From assembly GCF_004135385.1 (NCBI RefSeq), contig NZ_CP035493.1, forward strand, positions 2,108,001 to 2,172,000: a DNA stretch of 64,000 bases, in the 5' to 3' direction. The notes under the pieces were generated by a model that saw only the letters and a program-made list of their open reading frames with translations, did no database searches and had not been told where the DNA came from. Position numbers and translations under genes: made by a program. Source of the stretch: Xylanimonas protaetiae (lineage in GTDB: Bacteria; Actinomycetota; Actinomycetes; Actinomycetales; Cellulomonadaceae). Positions 29,787 through 41,009 of the stretch are shown here, in pieces (positions within the stretch are counted from its first letter, which is position 1; every line of letters begins with the position of its first letter).

Positions 29787-30425
29787 ATGAGTTCGAGCAG
29801 GCCGGAGCGCCGCTCCCGGCCGCAGACGCTGGCCCGTCGCGAGGAGATCCTGCGCGCCGCGATGACGACGTTCGGCGCGAAGGGCTACAACAAGGGCCCG
29901 CTGACCGAGATCGCCGACCAGGTGGGCATGACGCACGCGGGGATCCTGCACCACTTCGGGTCGAAGAACGCCCTCCTCCTCGAGGTGCTCCAGTACCGCG
30001 ACGACACCGACGTCGAGGCACTCCCCGAGCACCACATCCCTGACGGCACCGAGCTCTTCCGCCACCTCGTGCGCACCGCGTTCCTCAACGCGCAGCGCGC
30101 CGGCATCGTCCAGGCGTACGCCGTGCTCTCCGCGGAGTCCGTCACCGACGACCACCCCGCGCGCCCGTTCTTCGAGCAGCGCTACGCGACGCTGCGCGGC
30201 GAGGTGGCCCACGCCTTCCGCGTCATGTGCGAGGAGGCGGGCGTCACCGAGCCCGCGACCGTGGACATGGCGTCGGCGTCGATCCTGGCCGTCATGGACG
30301 GCCTCCAGGTGCAGTGGCTGCTGGACCCGACCGCGGTGGCGCTGGCCGAGGCGAGCGAGTTCGCCATCGAGGCGATCGTCGCGCAGGTGCTCAGCCCGCG
30401 GACGACGCCGCTCGCCGGCGCCTGA
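29787..30425 (+). CDS. TetR-family regulator, probable repressor of the adjacent GH3/ABC operon
   Basis: The 212-aa protein starts with an arginine-rich tail, then a TetR helix-turn-helix (ILRAAMTTFGAKGYNKGPLT, followed by GMTHAGILHHFGSKNALLLE) and a ligand-binding C-terminal domain. The ATG at 29787 follows an AG-rich ribosome site (GAGGGGAGAGAGGG). It is divergent from the binding-protein gene, so it likely responds to an imported sugar. Its 3' end overlaps the convergent FUSC gene by 35 bp. Confidence 0.88.
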   Translation: MSSSRPERRSRPQTLARREEILRAAMTTFGAKGYNKGPLTEIADQVGMTHAGILHHFGSKNALLLEVLQYRDDTDVEALPEHHIPDGTELFRHLVRTAFLNAQRAGIVQAYAVLSAESVTDDHPARPFFEQRYATLRGEVAHAFRVMCEEAGVTEPATVDMASASILAVMDGLQVQWLLDPTAVALAEASEFAIEAIVAQVLSPRTTPLAGA

Positions 30426-31503
30426 CGCCGCCGTAGCGGTGCACGAGCACCGCGGCGGCCAGCCCCGCGAGCGCCCCCGCGGTCGTGTCCAGCGCCCGGT
30501 CCAGCGCGAGCGTGCCCGCGGCGGCCGGCCCGCCGAGCGACGTCATGAGCAGCGCCATGGGCGCGATGCACAGCTGCGCGAGCCCGTAGTGCCGGCCCAC
30601 GACGATCTCGGTGACCACCTGCAGCACGACGACGAGCGCCGCCTGCTGCCAGAAGCCGAGGTGCGCCGCGAGCAGCGGGTAGGCGATCGCGACGGCGCCG
30701 ACGGCGGTGCCGGTCGCGCGCTGCACGGCCCGCACGGCCGTGTGCCGGGCGGTCGCGCCGGCCAGCACCGCGGTGGCGCCCATGACGGCCCACGAGGTGT
30801 GGCCCAGCCCGAGCGCGGCGGACAGCCCGGAGGCGGCGAGACCGCCGACGAGCACCCGGACAGCGGCGAGCCGCCAGCCTTCCGTGCCCCACGACGCCCG
30901 CAGCTGCTCGCGCAGCGTGGTGTGCGGGGCGGCGCCGGCGCGGCGCCCCGCGAGGGCCCCGGCCAGGCAGACGACCCAGGCGAGGGCCGCGCCGCCCGCC
31001 CCGACGAGGGTCCGGGCGGCGACGTCGCCGAGCCCGGGGGATCCCGCCAGGCCGGCGCCCGCGCAGAACACGACGACGGTGGCCCCGGGCGGCCCGATCC
31101 GCAGCAGCGCGACGAGGGCCGTCGCCGCCGCGGCGAGCGCCGTCGTGAGCAGGAACCCGACGGCGGCGGGTGCGCCCGACGCGGCCACGAGCGAGAACAG
31201 GGCGATCGCGCCGACCATGACGGCGCCCACGAGCGCGAGCAGCGGGGCCTGGCGCCGGGCGCTGCCGGCCCGGCTGAACAGCGCCGTCAGGGCGCCGAGC
31301 GCTGCGTACGAGGACAGCTCGCGGTGCCCTGCCAGCGCGGGGACGGCGATGGCCGTGCCCGCGGCGAGCCCGACGCGCAGCGCGAACGCGACGGCAGCGT
31401 CGCCGTGCTGGAGCCGCCAGGCGTCCCGCAGCACGTCGGGGTGGAGCACCTCCCTCGCCGTGGTGCGGACGACGAGCGGGGCGGGGGCGGGAGAGGCAGA
31501 CAT
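30391..31503 (-). CDS. FUSC-family (fusaric acid resistance-like) integral membrane protein
   Basis: The 370-aa protein has about ten hydrophobic segments in two halves, each including an Ala/Gly/Val-rich repeat, and a middle charged loop (TTLREQLRASWGTEGWRLAAVR). This arrangement and the HRELSSYAALGALTALF and HTSWAVMGATAVLAG motifs fit the FUSC/aromatic acid exporter-like family. The substrate is unknown. A TAGACT hexamer lies 9 nt before the ATG on the minus strand. Confidence 0.75.
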   Translation of the reverse strand: MSASPAPAPLVVRTTAREVLHPDVLRDAWRLQHGDAAVAFALRVGLAAGTAIAVPALAGHRELSSYAALGALTALFSRAGSARRQAPLLALVGAVMVGAIALFSLVAASGAPAAVGFLLTTALAAAATALVALLRIGPPGATVVVFCAGAGLAGSPGLGDVAARTLVGAGGAALAWVVCLAGALAGRRAGAAPHTTLREQLRASWGTEGWRLAAVRVLVGGLAASGLSAALGLGHTSWAVMGATAVLAGATARHTAVRAVQRATGTAVGAVAIAYPLLAAHLGFWQQAALVVVLQVVTEIVVGRHYGLAQLCIAPMALLMTSLGGPAAAGTLALDRALDTTAGALAGLAAAVLVHRYGGVRRRRAASSAG

Positions 31504-31550
31504 GCTTGCCTCAGTCTACGATTTTCCCTCCCGCCCGGCCGTAACGGCCG

Positions 31551-32984
<1,434 letters not shown>

Positions 32985-33045
32985 GCGCTCATCGTGCACC
33001 ATCGCCCCGCCGCGATGGTCTGACCAAAGAGGTCAGCCCTGGAGG

Positions 33046-33777
33046 TCAGCCCCGCGGGTCCTCGCCGACGTCGCCGAGCACGTGCACGAGGCGCGCGTTG
33101 CCCTCCGCAAGGTCGTACTCGACGCCCACGATGGCCAGCACGCCCTTCTCGACGCGCTCGCGCAGCGCCGCCGAGTACCCGGCCAGCACGTCGACCGTGT
33201 GGCGCACGTGCGCGGTGCGCAGCGTCGCCGGGTCGTAGAGCGCCGTGCCGTCGTCCCCGCCGCCCGCGCGGCGGGCCGCCGCCGTGAGATCCGCGACGGA
33301 CGGGATGACCTTGTCGACCACGGCGCGCACGAAGCCCGGGGGCTGCTCGCCCGTGGCGAGCGTGTGCGCGGTCGCGGCGATCGCGCCGCACAGGTCGTGC
33401 CCCAGCACGACGACGAGCGACGCGCCCAGCAGCTCGGTGCCGTACTCGATCGAGCCGATGACGGTCGTGTCCACCACGTGCCCGGCCGTGCGGACCACGA
33501 ACACGTCGCCCAGGCCCTGGTCGAAGATGATCTCGGCCGCGACCCGGGAGTCGGAGCAGCCGAAGATCACCGTGTGCGGGTGCTGCGAGAAGGCGAGCTC
33601 GCGACGCCGGTCGACGCTCTGCGACGGGTGCTCCGGCTCGCCGGCGACGAAGCGGTCGTTGCCGGCGCGCAGGGCCGCCCACGAGTCCGCGGGGGTGCGC
33701 GTCGCCGGCACCTTGGGCGACGGGTCCGACGGCGCCGGGATGGTCGGATGGGCGCCGCCCGGCAGCGGGGCGCTCAC
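33046..33777 (-). CDS. Beta-class carbonic anhydrase
   Basis: This 243-aa enzyme hydrates CO2 to bicarbonate. Zinc ligands and active-site residues are visible in [11 protein letters not shown] (Cys and Asp-Arg dyad) and GHDLCGAI (His and Cys). A Pro-rich N-terminal tail of about 28 residues precedes the fold. The GTG start overlaps the xseB stop (GTGA), so the two genes are translationally coupled. fumC lies upstream on the minus strand with a 61-bp gap. Confidence 0.92.
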   Translation of the reverse strand: MSAPLPGGAHPTIPAPSDPSPKVPATRTPADSWAALRAGNDRFVAGEPEHPSQSVDRRRELAFSQHPHTVIFGCSDSRVAAEIIFDQGLGDVFVVRTAGHVVDTTVIGSIEYGTELLGASLVVVLGHDLCGAIAATAHTLATGEQPPGFVRAVVDKVIPSVADLTAAARRAGGGDDGTALYDPATLRTAHVRHTVDVLAGYSAALRERVEKGVLAIVGVEYDLAEGNARLVHVLGDVGEDPRG

Positions 33778-34034
33778 GCGTCGGCCTCCTCGTCCACGGC
33801 GGTGCGGGCCTGGCCGGACGCGGCGTCCAGGCGCTCGCGGGCGCCGTCGAGCCACTGCTGGCACCGCGCGGCGAGGGCCTCGCCGCGCTCCCACAGCGCG
33901 AGCGACGTCTCCAGCGGCTCGCCGCCGGCCTCGAGCCGCTGGACGACCGCGACGAGCTCGTCGCGTGCCTGCTCGTAGCCGAGGGTCGCGGGGTCGGGAA
34001 GGGCCGCCAGGTCGGGACCGGTCGATGCGCTCAC
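33774..34034 (-). CDS. xseB: Exodeoxyribonuclease VII small subunit
   Basis: The 86-aa helical protein contains the XseB pattern [20 protein letters not shown] then [20 protein letters not shown]. With XseA it forms the single-strand exonuclease VII. The GTG start at 34034 leaves a normal-size product; the longer frame upstream is not conserved-looking. xseA is 2.9 kb away, separated by two unrelated genes, which is unusual because the two subunits are usually adjacent. Confidence 0.9.
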   Translation of the reverse strand: MSASTGPDLAALPDPATLGYEQARDELVAVVQRLEAGGEPLETSLALWERGEALAARCQQWLDGARERLDAASGQARTAVDEEADA

Positions 34035-34159
34035 GGCCCCAGTGTCCACCACGGGACCGACAGGGCGCCGAGCCGTCCCAGATCGGCCGGCACCGCAGCC
34101 CGGGGTGAACGTGGCCAGTCGCTTTGCCCTCGGGGGTGTCGCCACCGACCATCGTCCCC

Positions 34160-35779
34160 ATGGGTCATCTTGAGGTCGCGCACGTCGAGCACGTGCTTCC
34201 CGACGGGCGCACGCTGCTCGACGACGTCTCGTTCCGTGTCGGCGACGGCAGCGTCACCGCGCTCGTCGGCCCCAACGGGGCGGGAAAGACGACGCTGCTG
34301 CGCATCGTCACGGGCGAGCTCACGCCGTCGGGCGGCACGGTGAGCATGAGCGGCGGCCTCGGCGTCATGCCGCAGTTCGTCGGGTCCGTGCGCGACGAGT
34401 CCACGGTGCGCGACCTGCTCGTCGCCGTCGCGCCGCCGCACATCCGCGACGCCGCCCGCGCCGTCGACGCCGCCGAGGCGGCCATGATGGAGCGCGACGA
34501 CGAACCCACCCAGATGGCGTACGCGCAGGCGCTCGCCGACTGGGCCGACGCGCGCGGCTACGAGGCCGAGACCACGTGGGACGAGTGCACCATGGCCGCC
34601 TTCGGCGTCCCGTACGACAAGGCGCAGTGGCGTCAGGTGCGCACGCTGTCCGGCGGCGAGCAGAAGCGGCTCGTGCTCGAGGCGCTGCTGCGCGGCCCCG
34701 ACGAGGTGCTGCTGCTCGACGAGCCCGACAACTACCTCGACGTGCCCGGCAAGCGCTGGCTCGAGGAGCAGCTGCGCGCCACGCGCAAGACCGTGCTCTT
34801 CGTGAGCCACGACCGCGAGCTGCTCTCGCGTGCCGCCGAGCGGATCGTCGCGCTCGAGCCCGCGCCGTCCGGGGCGGAGGCGTGGGTGCACGGCGGGTCG
34901 TTCGCCACGTTCCACGACGCCCGTCGCGAGCGGTTCGCGCGCTTCGAGGAGCTGCGCCGGCGCTGGGACGAGAAGCACGCCCAGCTCAAGAAGCTCGTGC
35001 TGACCCTGCGGCAGGCCGCCGCCGTCTCGCACGACATGGCCTCGCGCTACCGCGCCGCGCAGACCCGCCTGGCCAAGTTCGAGGAGGCCGGCCCGCCGCC
35101 CGAGCCGCCGCGCGACCAGGACATCACCATGCGCCTGCGCGGCGGCCGCACGGGCCTGCGCGCCGTGACGTGCGAGAGGCTCGAGCTCACCGGGCTCATG
35201 AAGCCGTTCGACCTGGAGGTCTTCTACGGCGAGCGCGTCGCCGTGCTCGGCTCGAACGGGTCCGGCAAGTCGCACTTCCTGCGGCTGCTCGCAGGGCAGG
35301 ACGTCGCACACACCGGCACGGTCAAGCTCGGCGCCCGCGTCGTGCCCGGGCACTTCGCGCAGACGCACGCCCACCCCGAGCTGTTCGGGCGCACCCTCGT
35401 CGAGATCCTGTGGAGCGACCACGCGCTGCCGCTCGGCCCCGCCATGTCCTCGCTGCGCCGCTACGAGCTCACCGTGGCGGCCGAGCGGCCCTTCGAGAAG
35501 CTGTCCGGCGGCCAGCAGGCCCGCTTCCAGATCCTCCAGCTCGAGCTGTCCGGGTGCACCGCCCTGCTGCTCGACGAGCCCACCGACAACCTCGACCTCG
35601 AGTCCGCCGAGGCGCTCCAGGAGGGCCTCGAGGCGTTCGAGGGCACCGTGCTCGCGGTCACGCACGACCGGTGGTTCGCGCGGTCCTTCGACCGGTTCCT
35701 CGTGTTCGGGTCCGACGGCGTCGTGCGCGAGACGCCGGAGCCCGTGTGGGACGAGCGACGCGTCGAGCGGACGAGGTAA
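34160..35779 (+). CDS. ABC-F family ATPase (ribosome-associated)
   Basis: The 539-aa protein holds two ABC domains without membrane helices: Walker [10 protein letters not shown] and signature LSGGEQKR in the first, GSNGSGKSH and LSGGQQAR in the second, joined by a charged helical linker (around residues 255-310) typical of ABC-F proteins. Such proteins act on ribosomes, some giving antibiotic resistance, others regulating translation. The second Walker A ends in KSH rather than KST/KSS, a minor deviation. The ATG is at 34160. Confidence 0.88.
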   Translation: MGHLEVAHVEHVLPDGRTLLDDVSFRVGDGSVTALVGPNGAGKTTLLRIVTGELTPSGGTVSMSGGLGVMPQFVGSVRDESTVRDLLVAVAPPHIRDAARAVDAAEAAMMERDDEPTQMAYAQALADWADARGYEAETTWDECTMAAFGVPYDKAQWRQVRTLSGGEQKRLVLEALLRGPDEVLLLDEPDNYLDVPGKRWLEEQLRATRKTVLFVSHDRELLSRAAERIVALEPAPSGAEAWVHGGSFATFHDARRERFARFEELRRRWDEKHAQLKKLVLTLRQAAAVSHDMASRYRAAQTRLAKFEEAGPPPEPPRDQDITMRLRGGRTGLRAVTCERLELTGLMKPFDLEVFYGERVAVLGSNGSGKSHFLRLLAGQDVAHTGTVKLGARVVPGHFAQTHAHPELFGRTLVEILWSDHALPLGPAMSSLRRYELTVAAERPFEKLSGGQQARFQILQLELSGCTALLLDEPTDNLDLESAEALQEGLEAFEGTVLAVTHDRWFARSFDRFLVFGSDGVVRETPEPVWDERRVERTR

Positions 35780-35799
35780 GGCGCCGCCCGGCGCCGACC

Positions 35800-36807
35800 T
35801 CAGACGGAGGCTGGGACGCCCTCGTCCGCGGGGGCGTCCGCGGTCTCCGCGACGGGCTTGCGCGCCAGCCACGCGGCGGTCAGCGCACCGGAGATGTTGT
35901 GCCAGACCGAGAAGACCGCGGGCGGCAGCGCCGCCGCGGGCATCGCGGCGAAGTGGGCGGCCGCGAGCGAGGCGGCGAGGCCCGAGTTCTGCATCCCGAC
36001 CTCGAACGCGAGCGCGCGGCGGGCGCGGTGGTCGAGGCGGGCCGCCCGTCCCGCCAGGTAGCCGAGGAACAGCCCGAACCCGTTGTGCAGCACGACGGCG
36101 ACGAGCACGAGCAGGCCCGAGGTCCGGAAGGCGTCCGCGCTGTTGCCCATGACGGCGGCGACGATCACCGCGATCGCGGCGACCGAGAGCCACGGGAAGG
36201 CGTTCGAGAGGCGGTCGACCCAGCGCCCCGCGACGACCCGCACGAGCACGCCGACGACGACGGGCAGCAGCACCGTCTTGACGATGTCGAGGAACATGGC
36301 CCCCGCGGGGACGTGGAGGTAGTGCCCGGCCAGCCACAGCGTCAGCAGCGGGGTGAGGACCGGGGCCAGGAGCGTCGAGAGCGTCGCCACGGACACCGAC
36401 AGGGCGACGTCGCCCTTGGCGAGGTACGCCATGACGTTCGAGGCCGTGCCGCTCGGGGCGCAGCCCACGAGGATCACGCCGACGGCGAGCGCGGGCGACA
36501 GGCCCAGCACGTGCGCGATCGTCCAGCCGGCGAGCGGCATGATCACGTAGTGGGCCACCAGGCCGAGCAGCACGACCCAGGGCCGGCGTGCGATCCGGGC
36601 GAAGTCGGGTGGCGTGAGCGTGACGCCCATGCAGAACATCACGACGCCGAGCAGGTAGGGGACCGACGCGGTCACCGGTGCGAAGGTCCCGGGCAGGAAG
36701 AAGCCCGTCGCGCCGGCGGCGATGACCAGCAGCGGGAACACGGTGACGGCGAGCACCGCGTTCCGGTCGGCAGGGGTACGGGTCGGTGCGGTGCGCGTCG
36801 TCGTCAC
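35800..36807 (-). CDS. BASS-family (bile acid:sodium symporter-like) transporter
   Basis: The 335-aa protein has about nine to ten helices and the family blocks GVVMFCMGVTLTPPDF, GCAPSGTASNVMAYLAKGDV and FEVGMQNSGLAASLA. In bacteria these proteins take up organic anions with Na+. The GTG start at 36807 follows a TAGCAT hexamer by 7 nt, consistent with a leaderless transcript. The gene separates xseA from xseB. Confidence 0.9.
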   Translation of the reverse strand: MTTTRTAPTRTPADRNAVLAVTVFPLLVIAAGATGFFLPGTFAPVTASVPYLLGVVMFCMGVTLTPPDFARIARRPWVVLLGLVAHYVIMPLAGWTIAHVLGLSPALAVGVILVGCAPSGTASNVMAYLAKGDVALSVSVATLSTLLAPVLTPLLTLWLAGHYLHVPAGAMFLDIVKTVLLPVVVGVLVRVVAGRWVDRLSNAFPWLSVAAIAVIVAAVMGNSADAFRTSGLLVLVAVVLHNGFGLFLGYLAGRAARLDHRARRALAFEVGMQNSGLAASLAAAHFAAMPAAALPPAVFSVWHNISGALTAAWLARKPVAETADAPADEGVPASV

Positions 36808-36835
36808 GCGATGGATGCTAGCGGCAACGATCCTG

Positions 36836-36871
36836 CGGGCGTCGATGCCGTCTCAGCCTCGAAGACGCCCG
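36836..36871 (-). terminator. Hairpin downstream of xseA
   Basis: CGGGCGTC (36836-36843) pairs with GACGCCCG (36864-36871) over 8 bp with a 20-nt loop, starting 15 bp past the xseA stop on the minus strand. It is a modest candidate terminator before the next minus-strand gene. Confidence 0.45.
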
Positions 36872-36885
36872 CCCGTGACGGCCCG

Positions 36886-38115
36886 TCACGCGCCGTCGCC
36901 GACCGTCGCGTCCAGCTCGCCCCGCGCGAGCCGCAGCCGCACCGCCGTGCCCGGGCCCGCGTCGTCGGGCGAGCGGACCACGTGCCCGTCGGCCCGTTGC
37001 ACGACGGCGTAGCCGCGCTCCAGCGTGGAGGCCGGCGAGAGCGCGCGGACCTGCGCCTCGAGCCGCCCGACCTCGCCCGACGCCGTGAGCAGCGCGGCGT
37101 TGAGCACGTGGCGGGCGTGCGTGACGCGGTACGCGATGTCGCGCTCGCGCGACTCGACCATCGACTGCGGACGGGCCAGCACGGGCCGCGACCGCACCGA
37201 GTCCAGACCGTGCTGCTCGCGGTCGACACGCGCTCGGACGGCGTGCCGCATGGTCGCCCGCGCCTGGTCGACGCGCCGCCGCTCCTCGGCGACGTCGGGC
37301 ACCACCCGCTTGGCGGCGTCGGTGGGCGTGGACGCGCGCAGGTCGGCCACCAGGTCGAGCAGCGGGGCGTCCTGCTCGTGGCCGATGGCGGAGACGAGCG
37401 GCGTGCGGCACGCCGCCGCGGCACGCACGAGCGACTCGTCGCTGAACGGCAGCAGGTCCTCCAGGGCGCCGCCGCCGCGCGCGACGACGATCACCTCGAC
37501 CTCGGGCAGCGCGTCCAGCTCCGCGATGGCCGCCTTGACCTCGCGCACGGCGGACGTGCCCTGGACGGCGACCTCGCGCACCTCGAACCGCACCTGCGGC
37601 CAGCGGGCCTGGGCGTTCTTCATGACGTCGTGCTTGGCGTCGGAGTTGCGGCCCGTCACCAGGCCCACGACGTGGGGCAGGAACGGCAGGCGCACCTTGC
37701 GGGACTCGTCGAACAGCCCCTCGGCCGCCAGCACGCGGCGCAGGTGCTCGATCCGGGCGAGCAGCTCGCCCACGCCGACGGGCCGGATCTCCGCGGCTCG
37801 CAGCGAGAAGCTGCCGTTCCCCTTGAAGAAGTCGGGCTTGGCGTGCACGACGACGCGGGCGCCCTCCTCGACCGTGGCCGTCGACGCCTGGAGCACCGAC
37901 GTCTGCACGGAGACCGTCACGGAGACCTTCTCGTCGACGTCGCGCAGCGTGAGGTACTGCATCCACGCACCGGGCCGCTGGCGGAACTGGACCACCTGAC
38001 CCTCGACCCACACGTCGCCCAGGCGCGCGATCCAGCCGCGTACCTTCTCGGAGACCACAGCCACCGACCAGGGCGCGTCGGGACTCGTGGGCGGGGCAGG
38101 CGTCGGGCTGGTCAC
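36886..38115 (-). CDS. xseA: Exodeoxyribonuclease VII large subunit
   Basis: The 409-aa product has the N-terminal OB-fold (GQVVQFRQRPGAWMQYLTLRD) and the catalytic domain with GLVTGRNSDAKHDVM, ARGGGALEDLLPFSDESLVR and VSAIGHEQDAPLLDLVAD. It degrades single-stranded DNA from both ends together with XseB. The GTG start lies 84 bp from the divergent ispH start, a conserved xseA/ispH divergence in actinobacteria. xseB is displaced downstream. Confidence 0.95.
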   Translation of the reverse strand: MTSPTPAPPTSPDAPWSVAVVSEKVRGWIARLGDVWVEGQVVQFRQRPGAWMQYLTLRDVDEKVSVTVSVQTSVLQASTATVEEGARVVVHAKPDFFKGNGSFSLRAAEIRPVGVGELLARIEHLRRVLAAEGLFDESRKVRLPFLPHVVGLVTGRNSDAKHDVMKNAQARWPQVRFEVREVAVQGTSAVREVKAAIAELDALPEVEVIVVARGGGALEDLLPFSDESLVRAAAACRTPLVSAIGHEQDAPLLDLVADLRASTPTDAAKRVVPDVAEERRRVDQARATMRHAVRARVDREQHGLDSVRSRPVLARPQSMVESRERDIAYRVTHARHVLNAALLTASGEVGRLEAQVRALSPASTLERGYAVVQRADGHVVRSPDDAGPGTAVRLRLARGELDATVGDGA

Positions 38116-38199
38116 GCCCCCCAGCGTGCCCTACGCCGCCGACAGAGCCCGCCGTCCACGGGCACGAAGCCTCCACATGCGCGCTCCTAGACTGTCCTG

Positions 38200-39258
38200 G
38201 TGACCTCCCTCGCCACCGCGGCGTCCGCTGCCGCGCCTCCTCCCGCCGCACCCGTCAAGCGCGTCCTCCTCGCGGCCCCGCGCGGCTACTGCGCCGGCGT
38301 CGACCGCGCCGTCGTCGCCGTCGAGAAGGCCCTGGAGACCTACGGGGCGCCGGTGTACGTGCGCAAGGAGATCGTGCACAACAAGCACGTGGTGGAGACC
38401 CTGCGCGAGCGCGGGGCGATCTTCGTCAACGAGACGGACGAGGTGCCGGAGGGCGCCCGACTCGTGTTCTCGGCGCACGGCGTCTCGCCTGCGGTGCGCG
38501 CGGCGGCCGCGGCCCGCTCGCTCGAGACGGTCGACGCGACGTGCCCGCTCGTGACCAAGGTGCACAAGGAGGCCGTGCGGTTCGCGGCCGACGACTACGA
38601 CATCCTGCTCATCGGCCACAGCGGTCACGAGGAGGTCGAGGGCACGGCCGGCGAGGCGCCCGACCACGTGCAGGTCGTCAACAGCCCCGACGAGGTCGAC
38701 CAGGTCGTGGTGCGCGACCCCGCCAAGGTCGTGTGGATCTCGCAGACCACGCTCTCGGTCGACGAGACCATGGAGACCGTGCGCCGCCTGCGCGAGCGGT
38801 TCCCCTCGCTGCAGGACCCGCCCAGCGACGACATCTGCTACGCCACCCAGAACCGCCAGGTCGCGGTCAAGAAGCTGGCCCCGGAGGCCGACGTCGTCAT
38901 CGTCGTGGGCTCGGCGAACTCGTCGAACTCGGTGCGCCTCGTGGAGGTCGCGGTCCAGGCCGGCGCCGGCGCCTCCTACCGCGTCGACCGCGCCGCCGAG
39001 ATCCAGGACGCCTGGCTCGAGGGCGCGACGACCGTGGGCGTGACCTCGGGCGCGTCGGTGCCGGAGATCCTCGTCCAGGACGTCATCGCGCACCTGGGGG
39101 CGCACGGCTTCGAGCACGTCGAGGAGGTGCGCACCGCGACCGAGGAGCTCATGTTCTCCCTGCCGAAGGAGCTGCGCTCCAGCCTCAAGGCCGCGGGGCG
39201 CGACGTGAAGCCGCCGCGGCGCGAGGGCCGCGCGTCCCTCCCGGTCAGCGAGGCCTGA
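38200..39258 (+). CDS. ispH: 4-hydroxy-3-methylbut-2-enyl diphosphate reductase (MEP pathway)
   Basis: IspH makes isopentenyl and dimethylallyl diphosphate using a 4Fe-4S cluster. The 352-aa protein keeps the three cluster cysteines: Cys31 (GYCAGVD), Cys115 (DATCPLV) and Cys213 (ICYATQNR), plus the catalytic HEEVEGT motif. The GTG start is only 6 nt after TAGACT (38188-38193), so the transcript may be leaderless. The last codons lie within a hairpin that probably terminates transcription. Confidence 0.96.
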   Translation: MTSLATAASAAAPPPAAPVKRVLLAAPRGYCAGVDRAVVAVEKALETYGAPVYVRKEIVHNKHVVETLRERGAIFVNETDEVPEGARLVFSAHGVSPAVRAAAAARSLETVDATCPLVTKVHKEAVRFAADDYDILLIGHSGHEEVEGTAGEAPDHVQVVNSPDEVDQVVVRDPAKVVWISQTTLSVDETMETVRRLRERFPSLQDPPSDDICYATQNRQVAVKKLAPEADVVIVVGSANSSNSVRLVEVAVQAGAGASYRVDRAAEIQDAWLEGATTVGVTSGASVPEILVQDVIAHLGAHGFEHVEEVRTATEELMFSLPKELRSSLKAAGRDVKPPRREGRASLPVSEA

Positions 39259-39271
39259 CCGGGAGGGACGC
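39232..39271. terminator. 17-bp-stem hairpin overlapping the ispH stop codon
   Basis: Arms 39232-39248 and 39255-39271 pair perfectly over 17 bp with a 6-nt loop; the ispH TGA is in the right arm. It sits between convergent ispH and rmuC, so it may serve both strands. Confidence 0.7.
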
Positions 39272-39334
39272 CCGGCTCACGGCCCCGGCGCCAGCGCCAG
39301 CGTCGGCCGACCCGCCGGCGGTGCCGTCGCGGGC

Positions 39335-40888
39335 TCAGCCCGCGGCGGACGTGTCGTCGCCCTTCTCGGTGAGCGCCTTGAGCGCCTTCTGGTCCGCGAG
39401 GGCGAGCGACTCGATGGCGACCACCCGCTCCGCCTCGGCCGCGAGGAGCTCCGGCTTCGTGATGGGCCGGGGCGTCGCGTCGATGCCGGTGAGCTCCTCG
39501 ATGGCCTTCGACTCGTCGACGACGTCGAGCGCGACCATGCGGCGCGCCGACGTCAGCACCTGGCTCTCGAGCGAGCCGATCATCTTGTTGTAGTGCGTGG
39601 TCGCGGACGCGATCGCGTTGCCCGTGCGGGTGATGTGGCCGGTCATGGTCACCAGGCGCGAGTAGAGCTCCTTGCCGACCGTGAGCACCTTCTGCGCGTT
39701 CTCCGCCAGCGCCTCCTGCCGCCACGCGTAGGCCACCGTCTTGAGCAGCGCGAGCATCGTCATGGGCGTCGCGATGATGACGTTCTTCTGCGCCGCGTAC
39801 TCCATGACGCTCGGGTCGCGCTCCACGGCCGCCGACAGGAAGGCCTCGGCGGGCACGAACATGACGACGAACTCCGGCGCGGGGGAGAACTGCTCCCAGT
39901 ACTCCTTGCCCGCCAGGTCGTCGACGTGCTTGCGCAGGTGGCGCACGTGCGCGTCGAGGCGCGCCTCGCGGTACTCGGCGTCGTCGGCCTGCTGGGCCTC
40001 CAGGTAGCCGAGGAACGCGACCTTGGAGTCGACGACGACGTTCTTGCCGCCTGCCAGCCGCACGACCATGTCGGGGCGCAGGCGGCCGTCGTCCGTGGTG
40101 ACCGACGCCTGCTCGTCGAAGTCGACGTTCTTGAGCATGCCCGCCGCCTCGACGACGCGGCGCAGCTGGAGCTCGCCCCACGCCCCGCGGGTCTGCGACG
40201 AGCGGAGCGCCGTGACGAGGTCGCCCGTGCCCTTGGAGAGCTCGGAGTTCGCGACCGAGAGCTGACGCAGGTGCTCGGTCAGCGTCGAGTGCCCCTCGAT
40301 GCGCGCCTTCTCCGCCTGCGCGACCTCGGCACGCACCTGCTCGAGCGACGTGCTCAGCGGGGCGACGAGCGCCTTGATGGCCAGCTCGCGCTGGACCAGC
40401 GCCTCCTCGTTCTTGACCGTCGAGGCCTTGAGGGTCTGGGCGGCGAGGTCGAGGAACTGCTTGGAGTTCGCCTGGAGCGCCTCGCCCGCGACCGTCTGGA
40501 AGCGCTGCTTCTCGGCCTCCTGGTCGGCCTTGACCTCGCGCAGGCGGGCGTCGGCCTCGGCCCGGGCCTGGGCCAGGCGGGCCTCGGTCTCGGCGCGCAG
40601 CTCGGCGAGCCGGGCGTCGGCGTCGGCACGCGCCTCCGCCGCCCGGCGCTCCGCGTCCTCGCGCAGCACGGCCAGGCGCCGCTCGGCGTCCTCGCGCACG
40701 ACGGCGACCTGCTCGCGCAGGCCCGCGGCCTCGCGGCGCAGCCCCTCGTTCTCCGCGTGGCGCCCTGCGGCCTCGAGGTCGGCGGACCGGCGGGCGGCCC
40801 CCGCCCGGTTGGCGGCCAGCAGCCAGCCCACCAGGACGCCCACGCAGAGCGCACCCAGCAGGAGGAGGATCCAGGTCGTCGTCGTCAT
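39335..40888 (-). CDS. rmuC: RmuC-family DNA recombination protein
   Basis: The 517-aa protein has one N-terminal membrane helix (WILLLLGALCVGVLVGWLLA), a long coiled coil rich in Ala, Arg and Glu (around residues 30-160), and the RmuC core (RGAWGELQLRRVVEAAGM, VVDSKVAFLGYLEA, NVIIATPMTMLALLKTVAYA). RmuC limits inversion at short inverted repeats and is predicted nuclease-like. The start MTTTTWILLL at 40888 is chosen because the hydrophobic anchor begins there. Confidence 0.92.
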   Translation of the reverse strand: MTTTTWILLLLGALCVGVLVGWLLAANRAGAARRSADLEAAGRHAENEGLRREAAGLREQVAVVREDAERRLAVLREDAERRAAEARADADARLAELRAETEARLAQARAEADARLREVKADQEAEKQRFQTVAGEALQANSKQFLDLAAQTLKASTVKNEEALVQRELAIKALVAPLSTSLEQVRAEVAQAEKARIEGHSTLTEHLRQLSVANSELSKGTGDLVTALRSSQTRGAWGELQLRRVVEAAGMLKNVDFDEQASVTTDDGRLRPDMVVRLAGGKNVVVDSKVAFLGYLEAQQADDAEYREARLDAHVRHLRKHVDDLAGKEYWEQFSPAPEFVVMFVPAEAFLSAAVERDPSVMEYAAQKNVIIATPMTMLALLKTVAYAWRQEALAENAQKVLTVGKELYSRLVTMTGHITRTGNAIASATTHYNKMIGSLESQVLTSARRMVALDVVDESKAIEELTGIDATPRPITKPELLAAEAERVVAIESLALADQKALKALTEKGDDTSAAG

Positions 40889-41009
40889 GCGTGCAGCGTG
40901 GCACGGGCCACCGACACGGCGTCGCAGACCGCACCGGACCTGGCCAGACCCCTGGTCCTGGACGGTGGGTCCGTCTAGCCTTCGAGCGGAAACCCGACGA
41001 CGAAGCAAG

